From Ruthenibacterium lactatiformans (GTDB taxonomy: Bacteria > Bacillota > Clostridia > Oscillospirales > Ruminococcaceae): DNA of 15,084 nucleotides. The DNA lies in the NCBI RefSeq assembly GCF_000949455.1, contig NZ_JXXK01000050.1, forward strand, positions 1 to 15,084, read 5' to 3'. Both the position numbers and the translations under genes were made by a program. Below the pieces are notes generated by a model that was not told where the DNA came from, ran no database searches, and worked only from the letters and a program-made list of their open reading frames with translations. This document shows positions 7,848 to 13,487 of the stretch, one piece after another (the stretch's first letter is position 1; the number at the start of each line of letters is the position of its first letter).

Positions 7848-9047
7848 ATGGCAGGTTTGACGATACATTCCGAAAAGCTTACACCCGCGCTGGCGAAAGA
7901 GCTGTCGGCGCTGTGCCCGTTTGGGGCGCTGGAAGAGACCGCGGAGGGGCTTGCGGTGGGGGCAGGCTGTAAAATGTGCCGCCTGTGTGTAAAAAAAAGC
8001 AGCGGCGTCATCACAGAGGAGGAAACCCCAAAACCGCAGATCAACAAGGAGGAATGGGTGGGCGTGGCGGTATTTGCGGATTTTGCCCATGGGAGGCTGC
8101 ATCCGGTCACGCTGGAGCTGCTGGGCAAGGCGCAGGAATTGGCTGCCGTTACAGGGCACCCGGTCTATGCGTTGCTTCTGGGCAGCGATACGCAAAAAGC
8201 GGTCGCAGAACTGCTGCGCTACGGGGCCGACAGGGTATATGTATACGATCACCCGGCGCTGGCTGAATTCACCATTGAGCCGTACGCGGATGCTTTTGCC
8301 GATTTTATTGAAAACGTGAAGCCTTCTTCGATTTTGGTGGGGGCTACCAATCTGGGGCGTAGCCTGGCGCCGCGGGTGGCAGCGCGCTTCGGTACCGGCC
8401 TTACCGCAGATTGCACCGTGCTGGAGATGGAGCAGAATACCGATCTTGTACAAATACGTCCCGCTTTTGGCGGAAACATTATGGCGCGCATTATTACCCC
8501 TAACCACCGTCCCCAGTTTTGCACCGTGCGGTATAAAATTTTTTCCCACCCACAGCCGATGGAACGGCCGCGGGGCACGGTGCAGCCCATGACGCTGCCG
8601 CAGCCCAAAAAGCCCTATGGCATTCGGGTGGACAAGGTGGAGCGGCTCCCGAAGGAGATGGATATTTCGGATGCGGATACGATTGTCGCGGTGGGGCGTG
8701 GTGTCAGGACGCAGGCTGATTTGGAGCTGGCACGGCAGTTGGCCGAAGCATTGAACGCACAGTTGGCCTGTACGCGCCCGCTGGTGGAAAACGGCTGGCT
8801 GGACGCAAAGCATCAGATTGGGCTTTCAGGCCGCACAGTGAAGCCGAAGCTGCTCATTGCGCTGGGGATTTCGGGCGCGGTCCAGTTCACTGCCGGTATG
8901 CGCGGGGCCGATTGCATCATAGCAGTAAACAGCGACGAAGGCGCGCCTATCTTTGGTGCGGCGCACTACGGTTTGGTGGGCGACCTGTATGAGATGGTGC
9001 CCGCATTGCTGAAAATGACAAAGGAGGACGCGGCCCATGTATCATAA
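7848..9047 (+). CDS. etfA: Electron transfer flavoprotein alpha subunit with N-terminal Fe-S segment
   Basis: A 399-residue Etf alpha subunit (LctC/EtfA), about 80 residues longer than the classical form. The extra N-terminus carries four cysteines, Cys23 (CPFGA) and Cys41, Cys44 and Cys47 (GCKMCRLC), enough for one [4Fe-4S] cluster as in Etfs of the lactate and caffeyl-CoA systems of acetogens. The spacing is not that of a two-cluster ferredoxin. The C-terminal FAD domain is clear: GRGVRTQADLELA (from about 282), the ISGAVQFTAGM loop (about 341-351) and a closing APIFGAAHYGLVGDLYE-type segment. The ATG at 7848 follows AGGAGGAGA (7832-7840), which overlaps the etfB stop. Its 3' end overlaps the next gene by 11 bases. 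It passes electrons between NAD(H), ferredoxin and the dehydrogenase encoded next. Confidence 0.94.
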   Translation: MAGLTIHSEKLTPALAKELSALCPFGALEETAEGLAVGAGCKMCRLCVKKSSGVITEEETPKPQINKEEWVGVAVFADFAHGRLHPVTLELLGKAQELAAVTGHPVYALLLGSDTQKAVAELLRYGADRVYVYDHPALAEFTIEPYADAFADFIENVKPSSILVGATNLGRSLAPRVAARFGTGLTADCTVLEMEQNTDLVQIRPAFGGNIMARIITPNHRPQFCTVRYKIFSHPQPMERPRGTVQPMTLPQPKKPYGIRVDKVERLPKEMDISDADTIVAVGRGVRTQADLELARQLAEALNAQLACTRPLVENGWLDAKHQIGLSGRTVKPKLLIALGISGAVQFTAGMRGADCIIAVNSDEGAPIFGAAHYGLVGDLYEMVPALLKMTKEDAAHVS

Positions 9048-10431
9048 AATTGAACAGGCGGATTTATCCGCGTTGGAAGCCATTGCGCCAGGCCGCGTGT
9101 TCGCTGGTGGGCAGATCAGCGAGGATTACGGGCATGACGAGCTGGGCGGTGTGGCACATATGCCCGAGGTGCTGGTGCGCGTGGACGGTACAGACGAGGT
9201 GTCCGCCGTGCTGCGTTATGCAAACGCAAACAGGATTCCCGTGGTGGTGCGCGGGTCCGGCACTGGCCTTGTGGGGGCGTCGGTGGCGGTACATGGCGGC
9301 ATTATGCTCGAGACAACCGGAATGAACCGGATTTTGGAGCTGGATGAGGAAAACCTTACCGTCACCGTACAGCCGGGCGTGCTGCTGATGGAGCTGGCCG
9401 AATATGTACAGGAGCGAGGCTTTTTTTATCCGCCGGACCCAGGCGAAAAATCCGCCACCATCGGCGGGAATATTTCGACCAATGCAGGTGGGATGCGGGC
9501 CGTGAAATACGGCGTCACCCGCGACTATGTGCGGGGACTTACGGTTGTGCTGCCGACCGGCGAGATCGTGGAACTGGGCGGAAAGATTGTGAAAAACAGC
9601 TCGGGCTATAGCCTGAAGGATTTGATCGTGGGCAGTGAGGGAACTCTGGGTGTGATTACTCAGGCGGTGCTTAAGCTGCTGCCCTTGCCCTCGCACAGCG
9701 TAAGCCTTCTGGTCCCCTTTGACAGTATGGAGGCGGCGTTGGAGGTGGTGCCCTGTATCGTGCGCGCCAAGGTAAGCCCGACGGCCATCGAATATATGTC
9801 CCGGGAAACCATTTTATTTTCGGAAAGCTATTTGGGCAAAAAGTTCCCGGACACCCATGCGTCGGCTTATATCCTGCTCACCTTTGACGGCAACGCTGCC
9901 GCCCAGGTGGACGGGGAGCTGGAGGCCGTGGCGGAGTTATGTCTGGAGCATGGGGCACAGGATGCATACATTGTAGATACCGATGAACGCAAAAAAAGCG
10001 TATGGGACGCGCGCGGCGCTTTTTTGGAGGCCATCAAGGCCTCCACCACCGAAATGGATGAATGCGATGTGGTGGTGCCCCGCAGCAAGGTTGCGCAGTT
10101 CATCCGTTATACCTATCAGGTCGCGGAAAGCGTTGGCCTTCGCATCCCGAGCTTTGGTCATGCGGGTGACGGAAATCTGCACGTCTATCTTTGCAGAGAC
10201 AGCTTGGAGAAAGAGGAATTCCAGCGTCGGCTGCAGCAGGCCTTTGCGCTGATGTATGCCCGCGCCGGGGAATGCGGTGGGCTTGTTTCGGGTGAACACG
10301 GAATAGGTTGGGCAAAAAGAGAATACTTGGCCCAGCAGTGTGGGGCGGTACAAATGGAACTAATGAGGGGGATTAAACATGTGTTCGATCCCAATCATAT
10401 TCTCAACCCGGATAAGATTTGTTGTAGTTAG
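9037..10431 (+). CDS. FAD-dependent 2-hydroxyacid dehydrogenase (GlcD/LctD family, lactate or glycolate type)
   Basis: A 464-residue soluble flavoprotein of the FAD_binding_4 / GlcD-LctD family. The N-terminal FAD domain shows VVVRGSGTGLVG (RGSGTG at 72-77), PPDPGEKSATIGGN (from Pro132) and the GSEGTLGVIT segment. The C-terminal catalytic domain shows FGHAGDGNLHV (His375, Asn380, His382), SGEHGIG (Glu420, His421) and a closing FDPNHILNPDKI, all family hallmarks. The gene overlaps etfA by 11 bases; AAGGAGG (9021-9027) lies 9 bases upstream of the ATG. The order etfB-etfA-dehydrogenase is that of lctBCD, whose product oxidises lactate with NAD+ while consuming reduced ferredoxin. Glycolate, D-2-hydroxyglutarate or another 2-hydroxyacid is possible instead. 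No clear terminator follows; the sequence turns A+T-rich at once. Confidence 0.92.
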   Translation: MYHKIEQADLSALEAIAPGRVFAGGQISEDYGHDELGGVAHMPEVLVRVDGTDEVSAVLRYANANRIPVVVRGSGTGLVGASVAVHGGIMLETTGMNRILELDEENLTVTVQPGVLLMELAEYVQERGFFYPPDPGEKSATIGGNISTNAGGMRAVKYGVTRDYVRGLTVVLPTGEIVELGGKIVKNSSGYSLKDLIVGSEGTLGVITQAVLKLLPLPSHSVSLLVPFDSMEAALEVVPCIVRAKVSPTAIEYMSRETILFSESYLGKKFPDTHASAYILLTFDGNAAAQVDGELEAVAELCLEHGAQDAYIVDTDERKKSVWDARGAFLEAIKASTTEMDECDVVVPRSKVAQFIRYTYQVAESVGLRIPSFGHAGDGNLHVYLCRDSLEKEEFQRRLQQAFALMYARAGECGGLVSGEHGIGWAKREYLAQQCGAVQMELMRGIKHVFDPNHILNPDKICCS

Positions 10432-11059
10432 GAGTATTAAAATCTGTATTAGGGCGTATTGAAGGCTATACCGTCTGTTCAAAGGGTATTGAAACCTTAT
10501 CTGCATCAAAAACAATATTTTTTATCATCAAGGACATCTGCAATATATTGTAGGAAGCTAGCTTCTCCTTCTTGGTTAACAGCAATGACTGCACTCTTTT
10601 GTTAGAAAATTGGAATGGCTACTTCGTCAGCCAGGAGGATTACAGTATTTGCAATACCAATGGGTGAGAAGTGAAAATATGTGTAGGAATAATTTTTGCC
10701 GGAGCGGTTTTATCAGTCTCTATTAAAATAATAAGAACTGGTTTTTAGAGCTTTGTTTTTATTCGCAAAACGAATTGAACAACTGCCCAAAACTACGGGT
10801 TTTCCAGAGAATGAAATATCAGAGATACCTGCTGGAAACCATGACAGTTTTTTCTGGCTGCCACATCTGTAAATTAGTAGTTTATAGCGTAGGTTAACCT
10901 TGGGCGCTTATGGGATGTGCTGTCGAACCTCCTCTCAATGGGCTTCCGCCGGGACCCGCAGCAATTTTGAACAGGATGAATAGTAAATCGAAAACTGGTC
11001 ACTGCTAACAGCCGTTTTTTATTTGTTAAGGACGTGGGTTTGTTGAGAGCTTGCACTAA
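10432..11059. other. A+T-rich intergenic stretch without a supportable gene
   Basis: About 630 bases, visibly poorer in G+C than the operons to the left. No convincing gene or terminator was found. Small items seen: an AGGAGGA at 10633-10639 leading only to a few codons; a 25-codon hydrophobic reading frame from GTG at 10671 to TAG at 10746; and a minus-strand frame (10509-10709) that reads protein-like but is broken by a TAA at 10602-10604 and a TGA at 10506-10508. The short inverted repeat ATTCG/CGAAT around 10761-10775 is probably chance. The stretch looks like decayed sequence. Confidence 0.5.
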
Positions 11060-11102
11060 AACAGCCGGAGAGTGTTGTAAAACACAACACTCTCCGGCTG
11101 TT
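11060..11102 (-). terminator. 19-bp perfect palindrome, terminator-like on the minus strand
   Basis: The left arm 11060-11078 and right arm 11084-11102 are perfect reverse complements (core AGCCGGAGAGTGTTGT) around a 5-base loop. Read on the minus strand the stem ends in GGCTGTTTTAG, a short U-tract; on the plus strand it is followed by TTCG and no T-run. It lies 84 bases outside the insertion sequence, so it belongs to the host locus and could now end transcripts leaving the transposase gene. It could also be a member of a dispersed palindromic repeat family. Confidence 0.6.
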
Positions 11103-11177
11103 CGTATCAGTTTGACACATCTCTCCTTTATTTCCGCCGGTGCGTTGAAATGCATAGCGACACAATGTAAAGCCAGA

Positions 11178-11185
11178 AACTTGGT
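11178..11185 (+). repeat. Target-site duplication, left copy (AACTTGGT)
   Basis: The octamer AACTTGGT abuts the left end of the insertion sequence and is repeated exactly at 12542-12549, directly after its right end. Eight bases is the usual duplication length for IS256-family elements, and an intact pair implies a simple insertion with no later rearrangement. Confidence 0.93.
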
Positions 11186-11212
11186 GGTGCCGTCAAGAGT
11201 TATGCGGAAATT
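11186..11212 (+). repeat. Left terminal inverted repeat of the insertion sequence
   Basis: Begins GGTGCCGTCAAGAG and agrees with the right end at 15 of 27 positions without gaps. The best-kept blocks are GTC at positions 7-9 and TGCGnAAATT at 18-27. Imperfect ends are normal for IS256 relatives. The start at 11186 is confirmed by the adjacent target duplication. Confidence 0.8.
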
Positions 11213-11213
11213 A

Positions 11214-11240
11214 GTTTGCAGACTCTGGCTGAATGAGGTC
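11214..11240 (+). repeat. Left subterminal inverted repeat
   Basis: A 27-base block beginning GTTTGCAGACTCTGG and ending GAATGAGGTC, 28 bases inside the left end. It matches the block at 12463-12490 on the other strand at 24 positions with one gap. It runs up to the transposase stop codon. It may be an extra transposase-binding site. Confidence 0.7.
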
Positions 11241-12429
11241 AGCCAGCAATAGAGACGTCTTCCAGAGCCGCCTCTAAGTGCTTCATATTCATGTACTTCT
11301 TGTTGCCCCACTGGGTGCCGGCTACATGGCGCAGGCGGGCGCAGACCAGCATAAGAGCGGAGTTGCCATCCGGAAAGGTTCCCACCACCCGAGTCCTGCG
11401 GCGGATCTCTCGGTTCAGCCGCTCAATCACGTTGTTAGTGCGGATCCGGGTCCAATGTTCATAGGGAAAATCACAGTAGGTCAGCGTTTCCTCAACACTG
11501 TCCTCCACCTTTTTGGCAGCCTCTTTCAGCTTCATTTCTTTCAGCTGGGCCACCACAGCTTTCGCTTTTTCACGGGCGGCCTTCTTGCTTTCCTGGGCAT
11601 GGATCGCCTTGAGCATCTTGGCCACTAATTTTACTCTGGAGCGAGGAACAACAGAAAATACATTGCGGTAAAAATGGACTGTGCAACGCTGGTATTTGGA
11701 GTCAGGAAACACTTCTCCCACAGCTTCCAGCATACCCAGGCACTTGTCCCCAACAATGAGTTTCACGCCGTCCAATCCTCTGCTTTTGAGCCACTGAAAG
11801 AAATTCACCCAACTGGCCTTGTCTTCTTTCATACCCTCGGCAGCGCCCAAAACTTCACGGTATCCGTCCTCATTCACCGCAATTGCCACCAAAATCGCAA
11901 CATTTTCATACTCTCCACCCCAGTTGCGCCGCAGGTAGATGCCATCCACATAGACATACGGATACTTGCCTCCCTGCAGCGGGCGGTTCCGCCAATCCTC
12001 AATGTGGACATAGGCTTTCTTATTCAACTCACTGATGGTGGCAGGAGATACCTTGCTGCCCCACAGGGCCTCGGTAATATCCTCCACCCGGCGTACGGAG
12101 ACGCCGGCAAGGTACATCTCGATGAGCGCTTCCTCCACGCTGCTCTCTCGCCGGCGATACCGCTCAATGATGGCTGTTTCAAAAGAGACGCCCTTAAGGC
12201 GAGGCACATGGAGCGTGACGTCTCCGGAGGTGGTGGTAAGGTTCCGGCCATAGTGGCCGCTGTGGTAGCCCTGACGGGCCTCATTGCGCTCGTAACGGGC
12301 AGCTTGGGTCAGTTTCTCCGCTTCCTGCTCCAACAACTCATTCAGTGTTTCTTCCACGCTGCCACGGACCATTTCCTTAAGCTGACCCTTGATTACTTCC
12401 TCGTTTAGCTGTACAATTTTCTCAGACAT
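11239..12429 (-). CDS. IS256-family (Mutator-type) transposase
   Basis: A full-length 396-residue DDE transposase that catalyses excision and insertion of the element. The catalytic triad is visible as Asp162 (YVYVDGIYL), Asp228 (KLIVGDKC) and Glu336 (NNVIERLNREIRRR). The C-x2-H signature typical of the family is at 249-252 (RCTVHFYRNV), followed by the helical insertion region with many Lys, Ala and Glu. The N-terminal part (1-100) has the usual DNA-binding composition, with YHSGHYGRNLTT and VPRLKG. AAAGGAG lies 9 bases upstream of the ATG (minus strand). No frameshift or stop was seen, so the enzyme is probably active. Its leader can form a long hairpin pairing both the ribosome site and the AUG. 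Confidence 0.96.
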   Translation of the reverse strand: MSEKIVQLNEEVIKGQLKEMVRGSVEETLNELLEQEAEKLTQAARYERNEARQGYHSGHYGRNLTTTSGDVTLHVPRLKGVSFETAIIERYRRRESSVEEALIEMYLAGVSVRRVEDITEALWGSKVSPATISELNKKAYVHIEDWRNRPLQGGKYPYVYVDGIYLRRNWGGEYENVAILVAIAVNEDGYREVLGAAEGMKEDKASWVNFFQWLKSRGLDGVKLIVGDKCLGMLEAVGEVFPDSKYQRCTVHFYRNVFSVVPRSRVKLVAKMLKAIHAQESKKAAREKAKAVVAQLKEMKLKEAAKKVEDSVEETLTYCDFPYEHWTRIRTNNVIERLNREIRRRTRVVGTFPDGNSALMLVCARLRHVAGTQWGNKKYMNMKHLEAALEDVSIAG

Positions 12430-12497
12430 GGTTTACAGACTCCTTTCAGAATGGTGTGTCGCGACTTCATTCTACCAGAGTTCTGCAAACCATGTCT
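12424..12497 (-). promoter_or_regulatory. Hairpin able to hide the transposase ribosome site and start codon
   Basis: On the minus strand, AGACATGGTTT (12497-12487) is the exact complement of AAACCATGTCT (12434-12424), which contains the start codon. Inside it GCAGA pairs with TCTGT, CTCT with GGAG of the ribosome site, and AGAATG with CATTCT, leaving a 14-base loop: about 26 pairs with one bulge and one small internal loop. Any transcript entering from outside the element would have a blocked start. Confidence 0.6.
12463..12490 (-). repeat. Right subterminal inverted repeat
   Basis: Read on the minus strand: begins GTTTGCAGAACTCTGG and ends GAATGAAGTC, 51 bases inside the right end. It lies within the leader of the transposase gene, so it overlaps both the candidate promoter and the 5' arm of the hairpin that can cover the start codon. 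Confidence 0.7.
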
Positions 12498-12498
12498 C
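12469..12498 (-). promoter_or_regulatory. Candidate transposase promoter
   Basis: On the minus strand, -35 GAGACA (12498-12493, four of six consensus bases), an 18-base spacer and -10 TAGAAT (12474-12469, five of six). Transcription would begin near 12462, in the hairpin loop. The element's own message would then lack the 5' arm and stay translatable. Confidence 0.4.
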
Positions 12499-12514
12499 TT
12501 TTTATCCTCTATTC

Positions 12515-12541
12515 AATTTGCGCAATTTATTGGACCTTATC
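12515..12541 (-). repeat. Right terminal inverted repeat of the insertion sequence
   Basis: Read on the minus strand from 12541 it begins GATAAGGTCCAATAAATTGC. It is the transposase-proximal end and matches the left end at 15 of 27 positions. AACTTGGT follows immediately outside. Confidence 0.8.
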
Positions 12542-12549
12542 AACTTGGT
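12542..12549 (+). repeat. Target-site duplication, right copy (AACTTGGT)
   Basis: Exact copy of 11178-11185, directly next to the right end of the insertion sequence. Confidence 0.93.
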
Positions 12550-12968
12550 AGTACAATCAGGTTAAACAGTTGGAAATGATGTATAGCATAGAAAGGGAAT
12601 GATAAAGATGCGGTCCAAAGAAGATATGTAAGATTTGAAAGGTCGTATCTTGACCAATGTCTTAACGGCGAACTAAAAGGTGATGCGATACAAAACAAAG
12701 GCGTTGTGGGTTGCGCCCATGGCGAAAGGAAACTTCGGACTTATTAACGATTATCTAAGTCCCGTTTTGGATGATATATATCTATATTGCTACGTTCAGT
12801 AAAGTAGAATCATATTGTGAGCCAATTGTTTGCGGATTGTCAAAATAGCTGTATACTTGATATGGCTATGATGAAATATTCTGTTATCAAAGCTCTGATT
12901 ATTTATAAGCCATATGCCCTTTGCTAATCCCATATACAACGCGTCACAAAATGTCATCTTGACCATAA
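12550..12968. other. A+T-rich stretch with a possible coding remnant
   Basis: No intact gene. AAAGGGA (12592-12598) precedes an ATG at 12608, but that frame stops after seven codons (TAA at 12629) and again at 12674, then stays open to 12800. The neighbouring frame is open from 12592 to a TAA at 12745 without a start codon and reads protein-like (for example YLDQCLNGELKGDAIQNKG). The alternation of frames suggests a frameshifted, decayed gene. The product is not recognised, and chance cannot be excluded over so short a length. Confidence 0.35.
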
Positions 12969-13256
12969 AAGTGTTTTTTTGAGGGTAGAATTGAAAAGGA
13001 CCAGCCTAATCTATCTTTGAAGCAGGAAAAGTGGATCCCTTTAAATAAATACCATTGTTGTCAGATGGGGTTCAACCGATAGCGCGGCTTGAGTGGGATT
13101 ACACAGCACTATTTATTGGTTTTGAATGAGAGGGGAGAGCACCTGAAAACTGTTCGTGCAGCAGCCGACGCAGAATTCAAAAAGGTCGATAATATAACCA
13201 CAACGGAGTATTGGGGGAGTTCGGATGACGGATACGCCGGCTGGCATACTCAGTAA
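12969..13256 (+). pseudogene. Probable remnant of an unidentified protein gene
   Basis: One frame runs from 12969 to a TAA at 13254-13256, interrupted only by a TAG at 13080-13082. It has 37 codons before and 57 after the break, and no plausible start codon with a ribosome site. The second part reads like real protein (LLVLNERGEHLKTVRAAADA, then EYWGSSDDGYAGWHTQ) and is richer in G+C than its surroundings. I do not recognise the family. It could be the tail of a gene lost before or around the insertion-sequence event. Confidence is low because the fragment is short. Confidence 0.35.
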
Positions 13257-13419
13257 ACTGATAAAAGTCCTGCGCCGGGCATCTGTTCTGAAATACCTCT
13301 GGATTCTCTAATGGTCTTTAATGAGGAGTTCCTCCGTAATATAGTTATAGAATATAATGCATTGAGTAGATGGGGAAATTATTTTATAATTAACAAACAA
13401 GCATGAGTAAGATATGTCC

Positions 13420-13447
13420 TTCACAAAATTTAGCCATGGTATATAGT
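13420..13447 (+). promoter_or_regulatory. Candidate promoter of the histidine kinase gene
   Basis: TTCACA (13420-13425), a 16-base spacer and TATAGT (13442-13447) lie 40 bases before the kinase start codon, in the A+T-rich zone directly upstream. From 13257 to here nothing else was recognised. Confidence 0.35.
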
Positions 13448-13487
13448 GTATTCCTTTACTTTCTGTATTCTATGTGAGGTGCCAGTT

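Larger units (their letters stand above)
11186..12541 (-). mobile_element. Complete IS256-family insertion sequence (1356 bp)
   Basis: The ends are fixed by three independent signs: the exact 8-bp flanking duplication, terminal inverted repeats (11186-11212 and 12515-12541), and one full-length Mutator-type transposase gene between them. The right end, read inward, starts GATAAGGTCC, very like the GATAAAGTCC end of IS256 itself. Size and layout are those of a canonical 1.3-kb family member with a single gene on the minus strand. A second, subterminal pair of inverted repeats lies just inside both ends. The element appears intact and potentially mobile. It sits in an already degenerate intergenic zone, so no functional gene seems to be interrupted. 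Confidence 0.93.

Noticed and set aside
11060..11102. The 19-bp palindrome as an end of the insertion sequence
   Set aside because: The target duplication and the terminal repeats place the left end at 11186, 84 bases further in.
10874..11311. A 145-codon minus-strand frame running from inside the insertion sequence through the palindrome
   Set aside because: It crosses the left end of the element and the 19-bp palindrome, overlaps the transposase 3' end, and shows no domain. The frame exists only because of the insertion.
12424..12440. The repeated AAACCATGTCT near the transposase start as a second target duplication
   Set aside because: The two copies are in inverted orientation and inside the element; they form the leader hairpin.
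10432..13487. CRISPR array, tRNA or riboswitch in the intergenic region
   Set aside because: No regularly spaced repeats, no cloverleaf with a T-arm and acceptor pairing, and no recognised aptamer core were found on either strand.
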